From NCBI RefSeq assembly GCF_963678635.1, contig NC_087065.1, positions 14,576,019 to 14,640,018 on the forward strand: 64,000 bases of DNA. The letters are read 5' to 3'. The notes below the pieces were generated by a model that saw only the letters and a program-made list of their open reading frames with translations, had not been told where the DNA came from and did no database searches. Source of the stretch: Symsagittifera roscoffensis. Lineage: Eukaryota; Xenacoelomorpha; Acoela; Convolutidae. A program made the position numbers and the translations under genes. Below are positions 43,253-55,036 of the stretch, piece after piece (positions within the stretch are counted from its first letter, which is position 1; each line of letters starts with the position of its first letter).

Positions 43253-44558
43253 TTATTTCTTATGTAAATATACTTGTATATTAAAACCAGAGAATATCAC
43301 ATGTACAAGCGCGTACAATTCCCGAGGATGCAGTCGTCCTCTGTTTGGATCGTACACTGGAAGCAAGAGCTCCTTCACGTCCATTTCCACTAGGAAGTCC
43401 CTCAGCCTCGTCAAGGACAAGACTAGGTTCTCTGGGTCCACGTGCTGCTTCTCCGTCGCCCTCGTTACCAAGAAGCATAGGTATTTTCCCGGTATCTGTG
43501 ACGCCGCCGGAGGTAAGGCCGCTACGCCCCCTATCCCTGGTCTTTGCTTCCAAAGGAATTCCACGTTTTTTGTATTCTCTCTTAAAATCGTTGTTCTAAA
43601 ACGTTGTCCTAAGACTCATGTCTGCTGTGATTGCTATCGCACATGTTCTATTTGTGAGTATGAAATCACTGTCTGTTAGTATTATGTTACTTGAATATTC
43701 ATTCGGTAAGTTAAAATATGACTCAACTACCCTACCTATGTCAGGTTTCTTAGGTTCTTCGCCTGTTTCTGCTTCTAAGTCTCCTGTTTCTCTTGCTACT
43801 CTTAATTTTTTTATTATCAAGTTTTCAGTGTGGGTAAGTCCTACCCCCACTCCCCGGACAAAAATATCCATCGACGTCCCCGTCGATCGCATACCGGGTA
43901 TTAAGTCGAGGTTAGAAGCTGGAATGAGTAGTCGTCCTTCCTGGGCAGCCCAGGAAGGATCATCTCGTTCGGTCTTGATGTATTTCATGCTTTCACGATC
44001 TACGTCTTGAATCGCGACGCTGGTCTCTTCAGGGTCCGAGGTCATTTCGTTCAGCCACTCTAAGACACGCAGGTTCGTCAAGTCTTGTTTATATGACTGT
44101 TGTTGCTCGTCGTCGAATTCTACCTCGGGTTTCGACCGGTCTTCGACCCACTCATCGTCGTGATCATCGACTATGTCAATGTCCTGTGACACAGTTATTT
44201 CTTCTAGACCCACTACTTCCTCCACTATATTCTTCAGATCTATCCTATCCACTACAAAGTCGTCAACGTAAGGATTGTATTTCTTTCTTGGTCTTGTCCC
44301 GTCCTTCTGACGAGTCTGTATCGTGAACGGAAGATCCGGTTCCAAGTTCTTAGGAACCTCTATCTGTTCGGGATCCTGCCAATCTTCCTCTGCGTAGGGT
44401 AAGGTTTCATCGTCCGCTTCGATCACCTCGTTAGGATCCGGGTCCAGCGGTGTATCCGTTCCTTCCTCCACGACTTCGTTTCCATCGTTCTTCTCCCTGG
44501 TGCCCTTCTCGTTGACCTCACAAGCAGGATCCATCTTTAGATAATCCCCTTCTTTCAT
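43253..44558 (-). pseudogene. Unit A' acidic protein with C-terminal macro-like domain
   Basis: Located after integrase, where an env gene would sit in an errantivirus. Residues 1-230 of the 320-codon frame (43596-44558) are strongly acidic and disordered. The end, NIILTDSDFILTNR then AIAITADMSL, looks like the first strands of a macro domain of the ALC1/TARG1 group. A TAG at 43596 and a 1-bp longer A-run follow, and the domain continues in frame 43253-43564: GKYLCFLVTRATEK, then NLVLSLTRLRDFLVE, VKELLLPVYD and FNIQVYL. Macro domains bind or cleave ADP-ribose. The usual GCGLD loop is replaced by DPNRGRL, so catalysis is doubtful. No signal peptide or membrane segment, so not an envelope. Confidence 0.65.
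43935..43959. repeat. 12-bp perfect palindrome inside the acidic ORF
   Basis: TCCTTCCTGGGC and GCCCAGGAAGGA surround one A. The same hairpin is at 52904-52928 in unit B. It lies in codons for PSWAAQEG and may simply reflect the coding sequence. Confidence 0.7.
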
Positions 44559-44635
44559 TTCCGCAGGTATACACCAGTCTTCTGTCGATGGATTGTGCGG
44601 CTTGATGTTCTCGTAGTGGGCGGTTCAGCCAGTAC

Positions 44636-45565
44636 TCAGTCTATAAAAGCGTCCCTCCTGGTGCACACTGTAATCATGAAGGGTCCCCTCCACTTTTTTA
44701 GGAGCTTTTTTGTCCCTTTCGGTGGTATAACGTTCTGAAATACCCATACGTAATCTCCCACCGAGTAAGCTTTTGCACCAGCTGCTTTCTTATCAAATTT
44801 TTTTCCCTGCCTTGCCTGCGCTTGTTGAGTATTTCGCCTACACAAATCGTTCAACTCCTGTTGGCGTCTGATCACATCCCTCACGTAGACCTGTGGAGAC
44901 GTTTTCTTTCCCTCATACTCTGGGTAGAAGAAGGTTAAGGGTAAAGACTTCTCGTGTCCAGTTAGCATCATGTGTGGACTGACTCCGGTGGTGGAGTGTT
45001 GCGTGCTGTTATATGCTCCCATCACCTGTGGAAGGTATCTGTCCCAATCGGTCATGTACCTGGAAAAATATACTCTCAGCATCGACACTAACGTCCTATT
45101 CTGTCTTTCCACTAAGCCATTCGTCTGAGGATGGTATGTCGTGGAGTGAGCCTGAGCGACCTGTGAGCGTCTCATAAGCTCTTTCGTGAGCTCTCCTACG
45201 AAAGCTGTTCCGTTATCCGATTGAAACGTCATCGGACAACCATGTCTTGCTATCCACGTATTGATCAGGTGGTCGAATGTCTCTTCCGCCGAGGCAGTTA
45301 TGCAGGGCACGGCCTCTGCATACTTCGTAAAATGATCTATCATGACCAACACCTGATTATAACCACTGTCTGTCATGCATATCTTCTGGTTATCTATCTG
45401 CACCACCTCATTAAATTCAGACGAATCGATCGATTGTAATGGAAATCGCAACTTCCTTGGATCCTTGACCTGTTGGCATGACAGACATGCTGTTACCCAC
45501 TTCTCGCATGCCTTTTTCATCCCTCTGATATACTTTATCGATCCCCTGATGGCCCATCTGATCAT
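44636..45565 (-). pseudogene. Unit A' integrase (DD35E core and GPF module)
   Basis: A 309-codon frame with the integrase core: Asp58 in VVQID, Asp117 in FQSDNGTAF and Glu153 in GLVERQNRTL, giving D,D35E spacing. HPQTNGLVER is the Ty3/gypsy signature. A C-terminal KKLLKKWRGPF module follows, then the stop after DAFID. The N-terminal HHCC zinc region is damaged: about 25 bp are missing near 45,521 compared with unit B, so the frame starts in non-native residues and the first His pair lies in frame 45417-45797. Confidence 0.85.
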
Positions 45566-46300
45566 GCGACCTGAATAATAGTTCTGTCTGACAGAGTTGC
45601 GGTAACACTATCGCGTTATACTTGTATAGGACTCTGTCTTCTTCTCTTCTTTTACAAGCCACAATCCCGTCCTTGTTCAAATATAACCTCCCTTCCTTCT
45701 GCATGAAGTACTGTCTCAGGATGCGATAACTATCTTCCTCGAGGTCCCCTTTATCCGGAGAACCATTCTCGATCCACCTTTTCAGGTTGCTTGTCATGCG
45801 ATCATTTCTCTGCGCCCTTAGAAGATCTGAGAGTCTGTATCTCGCTTTAAGTACGTCTTCATGACCCTCATCTGACTATTCAGCTCGTTGGGCTGGTGTG
45901 TGTCTTCTTCCATCTTAACGCACCAAATCTTCGCCAACGGCTGTGTTTCTTGTTTAAACGGCTGAAGATCAGTCCTGTCTACCTCTTTCTGCGGCAACAG
46001 ACTCATCGAACGTTTCGATATCGCTATTGTCTCCAAATCATCCGCTGCGTTGTCAAAGACTCTTTCGCTGGGTATAAGGTAGCGATCGCTGTCAGGATCC
46101 TGGTACACTTCTCTGTCCAGATCCCTTGCCCGAGCTTCCACTAGTAGTGTGTGGATCGCTAGTTCGGACAGTTCTGATCCCGAGCTCGAGTTTTTGTCTG
46201 AATAGGTGTCCATTCCTGAGTTTCGGGAATTGTCATCTGTTGAAGAGGTTGTGATGGAGTCTGCACGCTCCTCCAGATCATTTCTGTGCCTTCTTTGCAT
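45566..46300 (-). pseudogene. Unit A' linker between RNase H and integrase, 3' part
   Basis: Two frames (45818-46300 and 45417-45797) encode the C-terminal part of a long spacer and the start of the integrase zinc region (LLFRSHDQMGHQG). The spacer is Ser/Asp/Glu-rich. Frames break near 45,810. No enzyme motif is seen. Confidence 0.6.
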
Positions 46301-46309
46301 CCATCTGAA

Positions 46310-48180
46310 CTACCCGGACAAAACCTTGTTCCCCAGGTCCTGTTTTTCATCAGGAACTTTTTTGTCTATCTCAGACTCCCCGGACAAACTTTCTTGTCCC
46401 GGGTGTTGATCTTGTGCTCGCTGGTTCTTCTCATCATTCGTCTCCCCGGACAAATAGTCTTGCAGCAGATTTTGTTCTACCTTTTCACCTTCCTTATCCT
46501 GGTCCACAAAGGTGACGGTTTTCCTTCGCGTACTGCTCCTCTGCTCTTTCTGTCCGTAAGAAGTACTGGTTAAAATCTCGTGGGGTATTGAGGATACTAG
46601 TTGCTGAACTATTGTCCTACAATCCCTCTCGTTCTCTTCGTGCTGTCGTCTGGACGGCATGATCTTCACCTTCTCACTGACTGCTGCTGTCCACTCGGGG
46701 TCATCTCTGGTCACTTCTCTTTCTAACAATCCGCCCAGCATCCGCATCACTTGCGGTGTGACCTGCACCGTTTTATCCAATAATGAGAGGCTGTTTATGT
46801 TCATGCGAGAGAGTTCTTGCTGGACCAGATTCGAGCGCAGCAACAGATCTAAGGGGACCGGGTCCTCCTTGGATAGGATCTTTATCTCGGCTGCTTTCTC
46901 TACAGGTAACTCAGGATGCCCTGGAATTGGATGTCCAGATTTATCCAACCATCTCGTTAAGGGAAGCGCTGCATAAGTTTCCTTGTCTAGAAACGAGAAT
47001 CCCTCATTTATTTCTGCCTGATTGGCTTGCTTCTGCTCCAATCTTTCATAGAACTCAGTTTTCCTGCTATCCAATCTTAGGTAGCCATCCAATCTTAGTA
47101 TCCATCTACCAATATAACTCTGATCCATCGAGTAGGTCTTCAACCAGGATAACGCTCTGTTGTCCACGCGTTACTTGAAGGGAGCGCTCCCCAAGTATGC
47201 ACGGTACTTTTCCACGAAAGTGACTACTGCAAACATTTCTGCTTTTGGTGCGCCATATTTCATCTCTGTGTCACTCAAGACCTTGCTGCCATATGCAATG
47301 GGACGGAGAACCGTTCTTCCATTCCATTCTTGCTCTTGATGCAGTATTCCTGAGATGGCTACTACCGATTCGTCTGTGTCAAGAACATACATGCCCTTTT
47401 CTGTAGGCATACCTAGCACTAGCGCTTCGCACAGTTCCCGCTTTATGTTTTCGAAGGCAACTTGTGCTTCATCGTTCCATTCGAACTTTTTCCCTTTGTT
47501 GCGCATTAGCTTCTGCATCGGATACACCTTGTCCGCATATCCTTTTATGAACTCCCGGTAGTAATTGGCAAACCCTAGGAAGCTCAGGAGCTGTGTGTCT
47601 GTTCTGGGAGCTTTCCATGTCAACACTGCTTCCACTGCTTCCGGGTCCGGCCTCACGCCATGCCTGTCCACCATTCTTCACTAGTACTTAATCGAATCCC
47701 TAGGGATTTCACATTTCGATGGTTTGCACTTCAATCCTGCTCTTTTCATGCATCCAAAGACCTCATCGAGCCTATCAATGTGGTCTTCCAGGTTCGGTGT
47801 CGCTATGACTACGTCATCCACGTAACACATCACGAGATTCCCGTACTTCTTGGTCACTCTCGTCAAAGCCTGAGCCATCAGTCTTTGAAAAGTGGCCGTT
47901 GCATTGCACAAACCGTAGGGCATCCTCTTCCACTGGTACAATCCCAATTCACACGCGAATCCGGTTTTCTCTCTATCCTTCTTCCGCAGAGGGACTTGCC
48001 AGAAGGCAGAACCCAAGTCCAATGTGGTGAAGAACTTGGCATCACCAAGCTTAGAGAGGCGTTATCTATTCGCGGTATCGGGTACGCATCTTTTATTGTT
48101 ACCGCGTTCAAGTAACGAAAGTCGCAACAAAATCTAAGCTGCCCCCTTTCTTTTTCGCCATTACTACCCTGCAAGCCCAT
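46310..48180 (-). pseudogene. Unit A' reverse transcriptase and RNase H
   Basis: RT is spread over frames 47878-48180 (FCCDFRYLNAVTIKDAYPIPR), 47681-48022 (LDLGSAFWQVPL-type motif A region, YGLCNATATFQRLM and catalytic CYVDD at about 47,813-47,824) and 47171-47674 (thumb, FLGFANYYREFIKGY, then RNase H start LDTDES). RNase H goes on in 46310-47167 with VDNRALSWLK. Frames break near 48,050, 47,676 (Leu-Gly region) and 47,170 (GCGTAA to GCGTTA type change). Near 47,080, 45 bp are lost relative to unit B, removing the IIEHRMREKHQNADSLSK end. All parts match the Ty3/gypsy order RT-RNase H. Confidence 0.85.
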
Positions 48181-48259
48181 GGCGATCTCGAGGGTTCTAT
48201 CATGTCGTATTCAAGCAACATTTCTATTTCCGCTCGGCACGCTTCCGATTTGTGTGGCG

Positions 48260-50257
48260 TCATTCGTCTTGTGCCTTCCCTATGGGGGACGGCGCCCTCT
48301 TCAAATCGATTTCGTGTTCGACGAAATTACAGCAACCGATATCCGCCTTATGTTTTGAAAATACATCTGCGTTCCGATTTAGGAGGTCCGGCAATTTTTC
48401 GAAATCTCCCTCACCTATTTTCCCTTTTAAATGTTCTATCTCTGGCAAAACCGGTTTGTCAGATTGTAGTTCATATGACGAGGGGCGCTCCGGAAAATTC
48501 GAGCAGCTTGATAAGCCGTCGTCCGTTTCGGATTTCATTGAAAACAATTTATGAATAGATTTTAATTCATTAATCCTCTTTAAAATTTTATCTTTACTGG
48601 CATGATAAGGACAGTCTTTCACACTATGTTTCTTCAAGTTTTGTGTCTCCTCATAGTCGGTCCTCATCGGCAAAGCGTAACCAAGCTTCTTTCCACGCTG
48701 GATTGAAACCGTGGTGTCCAGTGTGTTCAATATCACACTGACACACAGTCCGTTTCGCGTTACCGAGAAGCTCCGGCCTAAAATCACCGAACTCTGACTA
48801 TTTGGATTTGGTACTAAGCAAACCTGTTTACTATCACTTAACGAATTCAAATTTCTCATTCTAAAAATTGCCACCACAGCTTGTCCTGGCTGCAGTTTTA
48901 CTTTTCTATCTAAAAAAATTGGTACCTTGTTTTCGTCTGTTATTATCCTATCAATTGGTTTCTTAACATACTTCCGGTCCGGGTTTCTAATCCGTATCAG
49001 ACCATTGTTCAAGTCTATCATCACGTCAAAATTCCTGACAAAATCTCCGCCCAAGATGAATTGGTCGGCGTCGTCCAAATTCTCTACCACCAGGAAGCTC
49101 ATCCAAAGATCCCGTCCTCCCATGTGGAGAACCGTTATTGGTGTCCTTCCAGCTACGTAAATTGCTCCTCGATTGGCGGCGGCCAGTCGGAGATCCCTTG
49201 GAATCAGATCTTCCCTCGTGAAGCCCATTCTTTACCAAGTTTTTATCGGCATCACACTCACTACCGCTCATGTGTCCAGAAGCCCTGTGACTCCGATATT
49301 TGTTTCGTTGGTGTCGAGCAGATGTGCGGTCACATCTGCTTCAGACCCAATGTGTACTGCATCTTGTTCCATCATGGCGTCATGGCCTATCCTGCGGACT
49401 TTGAGTTCCTCCTCACCCAAATAGATCTGCCCCATTTGGTCATCATCTGTTGTTACATAAGTCCTAGTGTAGATACTGATTCCATCCACGTTCAGCATCA
49501 CCTGATACGGCCCATAGACCTCTAGGTAGCGTCCATGAAGTTTCTTCATGCGAGGGCCACCCGTTGTTAGTAGTGCTCGCACAGCTCTCGACTCGGTGCG
49601 TGGCTCCACCTGCCTCAGACAATCTGCATATGTGTCCAAATGCATCAAAGTGAACTCGGATGGTTCACTCAGATTTCTGATTACCTGGTGTCCAGCCACT
49701 GAAATTATCGACTGTATCTTGCTTCCTTGTGGCACCATGCCGAATCTCTGACCGGAGATCACATTAAGTTTCATGCTCAAACTGCTTGGTGCTTTAGTTT
49801 CTTCGAACTCCGTTGCTTCGAAGGTATTGAGTTGCTCCTGTAGTTTCTCATTCTCCAGTTCGAGTTTCACTTTTTGTTCGATCTTTTTCGTCACCAGTTT
49901 CTGCTGCACTCTATTTAGAGCATCCCTCGCGGCTGCCCTATAATCAATCTTGAAGTCATCGGCCGCAGTTGCTGGTTCCGGTTCATGTGTCTCTTCTGTT
50001 ACCGCTTGCATTTTCTTTGCCGCCAGCTCTTGAGGTTTATCTTTTCTGCGTGCCTCCGCTTCACTCAACAGGCGAGCCTTGCTGGCTTTCACTCCTGACA
50101 AAGCTTCTTCATGCCTTGGATGCTTGATGTCTGTCACTGCATCCCAGAATTGCGGACAATCTGATTTAAAATGACCTTCCAAGTTGCAAAAGAAACACCT
50201 CGGGCCGAATTTCGCAATTACTCCTCTCATGAAATCCTCATGGTCCAATTCTGACAC
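48260..50257 (-). pseudogene. Unit A' CCHC knuckle and aspartic protease region
   Basis: Frame 49268-50257 starts with an acidic stretch, then a zinc knuckle with Cys21, Cys24, His29, Cys34 (RCFFCNLEGHFKSDC), a Lys/Glu-rich helix, and a beta-rich region with two strand-rich repeats ending in GLLDT. The next codon is TGA; the frame then continues as AVVSVMPIKTW. The expected protease active site is Asp-Thr-Gly, so the Gly codon (GGA) appears as TGA, in this unit and in B. The continuation 48260-49228 carries the flap and FILGGDFV region typical of retroviral-type proteases. It needs readthrough or is dead. Confidence 0.8.
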
Positions 50258-51960
50258 ATCTTCGTCCTCAAGCGATTCTTCGTCCTCTGACGCAAGCGAT
50301 TCTGTTGTAAGAGATATTGGATAAGAGTGTGTCTCAGGTCTCTTATCTTATTCCACGAGTCCGTGGATTTCTTCATATCTAAATTCCTCACTCTCTCTCT
50401 CTCATCTGCTCCGGACAACGTGTCAACTTCATCAATCCTCCCAAGTTTCCGCGCAATTGAGTTTCTGCCAGAGGGTAGTAAACAAACACACCATCATTGA
50501 TTCCCATAGTGCTTTCTGCTCATCTGAACCTCTGGAGATGTCATTCGTTCCAACCAGGATCATCACATTGGGGATCCTCCCTGGATTCATCAGTTCCACC
50601 ATTCGATATAACTGGGCTATCGTCGCGCCTCCAAAGGCCATCACCGTGGTGACCCACGAGGTCCTCTAATTCGATAGTACTCTGACCAAGCTGTCTCCCA
50701 GTATCAGATGTGATGTCCCCAGTGGTGGTTGCTGCAGGTCTACTGCCGGGTTCCAAGTCGCTCGATTGAAGCAAGCTCTCGAATCTGTCTCCGGAACTCC
50801 CGTGAAATTGTATTTCAATTGATTGTTCTTTTGTATATCTATTACACGGGACACTTTCTTCGCTGGCATCTTCTGTATTCTTCTCTCTGGGGCCTTCGAG
50901 CTCCCCATGAGTGGCGTCACGTCTTTTATCCCCTGTCTGATCACGGTCTGGGAGAGTCGTACTCTGCCCGTGCGTCGATCGTTCCATAGGGTGCAGTCAC
51001 CCCGGAACCTGGCGCATTCTTGTTGGCGACCAGTCATCCAGCTGTCTCTATTAGCTTCCTCACCGTTTGTTCCACGACGGGGTCACCCAAGGTGTCACTA
51101 GGGTCCGGGATCGTTACTCGATCTGTCGCTGTCGGGAGCCGTGTTTCCGTTGTTTGACTCATTTCTCGAGGCGTCAAGAGCTCCATCGAGGACTGCCCAC
51201 GAGGAATATTCCCGGCAGGTATCACTTTCTCCACGACCGTTGTCAACGCCATCTGTTCCGATCGCTCTTTGTAGTCCTGCCTCAAGCGCTCAATTTCTTG
51301 ACCCTGCTTTTTGTTGCAGTCTTCGAACAATCTTCTCCACATGTCCCGATCGTCCTCCATCTTGAGCATGCTTTTGGTCATCTCGTCCAGCTCCTTTTTC
51401 GTCCTTTCCAGTTCATCCTTCATCCCATCCAGATCTTGCATGGTTTGGTTCGTCTGAACCTTCTGTCCTACTTTCGCCCTCTTTGGTGGCACAGCTGCTC
51501 TCAGTGGTGAACCAGACGAGGCAGCCTCGCTGTTCATCTCCTGATGCATTCTCGTCAGCCCGGGTTTGGGCTTGGAGGGCATAGGCATTTCACCTGGTTG
51601 GTAAGTCCTAGAACTTCCCAATCCAGGCTCATTCGCCAAGTCACTCCCTGAGAGAGCCCCGTTTCTCCACCTCATCACTCACATGTTCGGGCGGTCTAGT
51701 ACTCCCCTCTCTCCATATGCTGCCATCAACAGGACTTCCGTGGGGCGGTCCCCACGGTTGTCATGCCCCAAGATGTTGATCAGGGCGGTCAGCAACATGA
51801 CTACCTCTGGGTCCTCCAGAGCGAAGTCTCGATCGATCAGCCGACGATAGATCGCATCTATCATCGGTCCTACAAATGCCTCTGCCAGGTCCATCAATTC
51901 ATCCAGGTTGAAATTGTCCATACTGTTCTTCAGATTTGATTTGATTCGATTCCATTCCAA
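50227..51960 (-). pseudogene. Unit A' gag-side remnants with large internal deletion
   Basis: Frames 51679-51960 (MEWNRIKS start), 51034-51678 (coiled coil), 50666-51037 (to LGDSLVRVLSN), 50432-50644 (GGATI, ILVGTNDI) and 50227-50418 (DMKKSTDSW to LLQQNR). Lesions: CGA to TGA after ETAG at about 51,034; a TGA near 51,679; other frame changes. At about 50,450 the sequence jumps from the SGNH middle to the end of the second gag-side ORF, removing about 2.4 kb relative to unit A (joined positions correspond to about 41,368 and 38,986), with CCG shared at the join. Confidence 0.8.
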
Positions 51961-52340
51961 GGTTTTGACTCAAGTGAGTAATTAAATGATCAATCAGGAT
52001 CTAGAAAAGAAGTCACAAATATCACACTTGTCAGTTTCATCTTAACATATATCGTTAAAATTCGCTTAAGAACAGTTCAGATGAAAAGATATTTATCCTA
52101 AAATTTATTAAAATCAATCGGTCTCTAAAATTTTGGAATTCGACCTACGATTGGACAGTCCAAACTTTGGATCTATTCCTAAGATCGTCATTCAGTTGTT
52201 CATGGTCACTAGCCCCTTCTTACCCAAGAGCTTAATAACATAACACATAATATAACATAGCACACATATCACACCTTACATACAACTTAGTCTTTAGCCT
52301 AAGACCCTCTCGAACCTCACTCAGCCTATACTCAAGTATT
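51961..52340 (-). repeat. LTR-like junction between units B and A'
   Basis: Same AT-rich non-coding segment as 42876-43252, with few differences. It follows the decayed macro-like region of unit B and precedes the gag start of A'. AATAAA on the minus strand is kept. Confidence 0.6.
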
Positions 52341-53538
52341 ATTTCTTATGTAAATATACTTGTATATTAAAACCAGAGAATATCACGTGTACAAGCGCGT
52401 ACAATTCCCGAGGATGCAGTCGTCCTCTGTTTGGATCGTACACTGGAAGCGAGAGCTCCTTCACGTCCATTTCCACGAGGAGGTAAGGCCGCTACGCCCC
52501 CTATCCCTGGTCTTTGCTTCCAAAGGAATTCCACGTTTTTGTATTCTCTCTTAAAATCGTTGTTCTAAAACGTTGTCCTAAAACTCATGTCTGCTGTGAT
52601 TGCTATCGCACATGTTCTATTTGTGAGTATGAAATCACTGTCTGTTAGTATTATGTTACTTGAATATTCATTCGGTAAGTTAAAATATGACTCAACTACC
52701 CTACCTATGTCAGGTTTCTTAGGTTCTTCGCCTGTTTCTGCTTCTAAGTCTCCTGTTTCTCTTGCTACTCTTAATTTTTTTATTATCAAGTTTTCAGTGT
52801 GGGTAAGTCCTACCCCCACTCCCCGGACAAAAATATCCATCGACGTCCCCGTCGGTCGCATACCGGGTATTAAGTCGAGGTTAGAAGCTGAAATGAGTAG
52901 TCGTCCTTCCTGGGCAGCCCAGGAAGGATCATCTCGTTCGGTCTTGGTGTATTTCATGCTTTCACGATCTACGTCTTGAATGGCGACGCTGGTCTCTTCA
53001 GGGTCCGATGTCCTTTCGTTCAGCCACTCTAAGACACGCAGGTTCGTCAAGTCTTGTTCATATGACTGCTGTTGCTCGTCGTCGAATTCTACCTCGGGTT
53101 TCGACCGGTCTTCGACCGGTCTTCGACCCACTCATTGTCGTGATCATCGACTATGTCAATGTCCTGTGACACAGTTATTTCTTCTAGACCCACTACTTCC
53201 TCCACTATATTCTTCAGATCTATCCTATCCACTACAAAGTCGTCACCGTAAGGATTGTATTTCTTTCTTGGTCTTGTCCCGTCCTTCTGACGAGTCTGTA
53301 TCGTGAACGGAAGATCCGCTTCCAAGTTCTTAGGAACCTCTATCTGTTCGGGATCCTGCCAATCTTCCTCTGCGTAGGGTAAGGTTTCATCGTCCGCTTC
53401 GATCACCTCGTTAGGATCCGGGTCCAGCGGTGTATCCGTTCCTTCCTCCACGACTTCGTTTCCATCGTTCTTCTCCCTGGTGCCCTTCTCGTTGACCTCA
53501 CAAGCAGGATCCATCTTTAGATAATCCCCTTCTTTCAT
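52341..53538 (-). pseudogene. Unit B acidic protein with deleted macro-like domain
   Basis: Counterpart of 43253-44558. Frames 53089-53538 and 52565-53131 are separated by an 11-bp duplication (GACCGGTCTTC) at about 53,100-53,125. The same TAG as in A' ends the frame after SFRTTF. About 120 bp are missing at about 52,480 relative to A', removing most of the macro-like domain's second half. The A-run that is 6 in A' is 5 here, which keeps the two macro-domain frames aligned. Confidence 0.7.
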
Positions 53539-53615
53539 TTCCGCAGGTATACACCAGTCTTCTGTCGATGGATTGTGCGGCTTGATGTTCTCGTAGTGGG
53601 CGTTTCAGCCAGTAC

Positions 53616-54803
53616 TCAGTCTATAAAAGCGTCCCTCCTGGTGCACACTGTAATCATGAAGGGTCCCCTCCACTTTTTTAGGAGCTTTTTTGTCCCTTTC
53701 GGTGGTATAACGTTCTGAAATACCCATACGTAATCTCCCACCGAGTAAGCTTTTGCACCAGCTGCTTTCTTATCAAATTTTTTTCCCTGCCTTGCCTGCG
53801 CTTGTTGAGTATTTCGCCTACACAAATCGTTCAACTCCTGTTGGCGTCTGATCACATCCCTCACGTAGACCTGTGGAGACGTTTTCTTTCCCTCATACTC
53901 TGGGTAGAAGAAGGTTAAGGGTAAAGACTTCTCGTGTCTAGTTAGCATCATGTGTGGACTGACTCCCGTGGTGGAGTGTTGCGTGCTGTTATATGCTCCC
54001 ATCACCTATGGAAGGTATCTGTCCCAATCGGTCATGTACCTGGAACGATATACTCTCAGCATCGACACTAACGTCCTATTCTGTCTTTCCACTAAGCCAT
54101 TCGTCTGAGGATGGTATGTCGTGGAGTGAGCCTGAGCGACCTGTGAGCGTCTCATAAGCTCTTTCGTGAGCTCTCCTACGAAAGCTGTTCCGTTATCCGA
54201 TTGAAACGTCATCGGACAATCATGTCTTGCTATCCACGTATTGATCAGGTGGTCGAATGTCTCTTCAGCCGAGGCAGTTATGCAGGGCACGGCCTCTGCA
54301 TACTTCGTAAAATGATCTATCATGACCAACACCTGATTATAACCACTGTCTGTCATGCATATCTTCTGGTGATCTATCTGCACCACCTCATTAAATTCAG
54401 ACGAATCGATCGATTGTAATGGAAATCGCAACTTCCTTGGATCCTTGACCTGTTGGCATGACAGACATGCTGTTACGCACTTCTCGCATGCCTTTTTCAT
54501 TCCAGGCCACTCGAAGCGCTTCAGGATCCTCTGATATACTTTATCGATCCCCTGATGGCCCATCTGATCATGCGACCTGAATAATAGTTATGTCTGATAG
54601 AGTTGCGGTAACACTATCGCGTTATACTTGTATAGGACTCTGTCTTCTTCTCTTCTTTTACAAGCCACAATCCCGTCCTTGTTCAAATATAACCTCCCTT
54701 CCTTCTGCATGAAGTACTGTCTCAGGATGCGATAACTATCTTCCTCGAGGTCCCCTTTATCCGGAGAACCATTTTCGATCCACCTTTTCAGGTTGCTTGT
54801 CAT
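53616..54803 (-). pseudogene. Unit B integrase
   Basis: Three frames. 54588-54803 is the lead-in, 54006-54563 starts MGHQGIDK and holds the second His and the paired Cys (EKC, CLSC) of the HHCC zinc region plus Asp, Asp and Glu of the catalytic core (VVQID, QSDNGTAF, GLVERQ). It stops where CAG became TAG (PQV in A', P-stop-V here). 53616-54005 continues with the rest of the core and the GPF module to DAFID. The zinc region is more complete than in A'. Confidence 0.85.
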
Positions 54804-55036
54804 GCGATCAATTCTCTGCGCCCTTAGAAGATCCGAGAGTCTGTATCTCGCTTTAAGTACGTCTTCATGACCCTCATCTGGCTATTCAGCTCGTTGGGCT
54901 GGTGTGTGTCTTCTTCCATCTTAACGCACCAAATCTTCGCCAACGGCTGTGTTTCTTGTTTAAACGGCTGAAGATCAGTCCTGACTACCTCTTTCTGCGG
55001 CACCAGACTCATCGAACGTTTCGATATCGCTATTGT
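54804..55036 (-). pseudogene. Unit B linker end
   Basis: Frame 54824-55012 is the last part of the RNase H-integrase spacer, separated from the 561-codon frame by a TAG created near 55,037 (CTC to CTA on the plus strand relative to A'). Confidence 0.5.

Larger units (their letters stand above)
43253..50418 (-). mobile_element. Retroelement unit A' pol and 3' accessory region
   Basis: Right to left: remnant of the second gag-side ORF (50227-50418), CCHC/protease, RT, RNase H, long linker, integrase, acidic protein, macro-like domain. Together with gag remnants at 50432-51960 it forms unit A' (to 51960). It is about 98% similar by eye to unit B and has private breaks. Confidence 0.8.

Noticed and set aside
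43935-43959. Palindrome as a regulatory cruciform
   Set aside because: It lies in coding sequence conserved between units and needs no separate explanation.
43253-44558. Envelope protein in the env position
   Set aside because: No signal peptide, transmembrane segment or furin-type site; the macro-like reading fits better.
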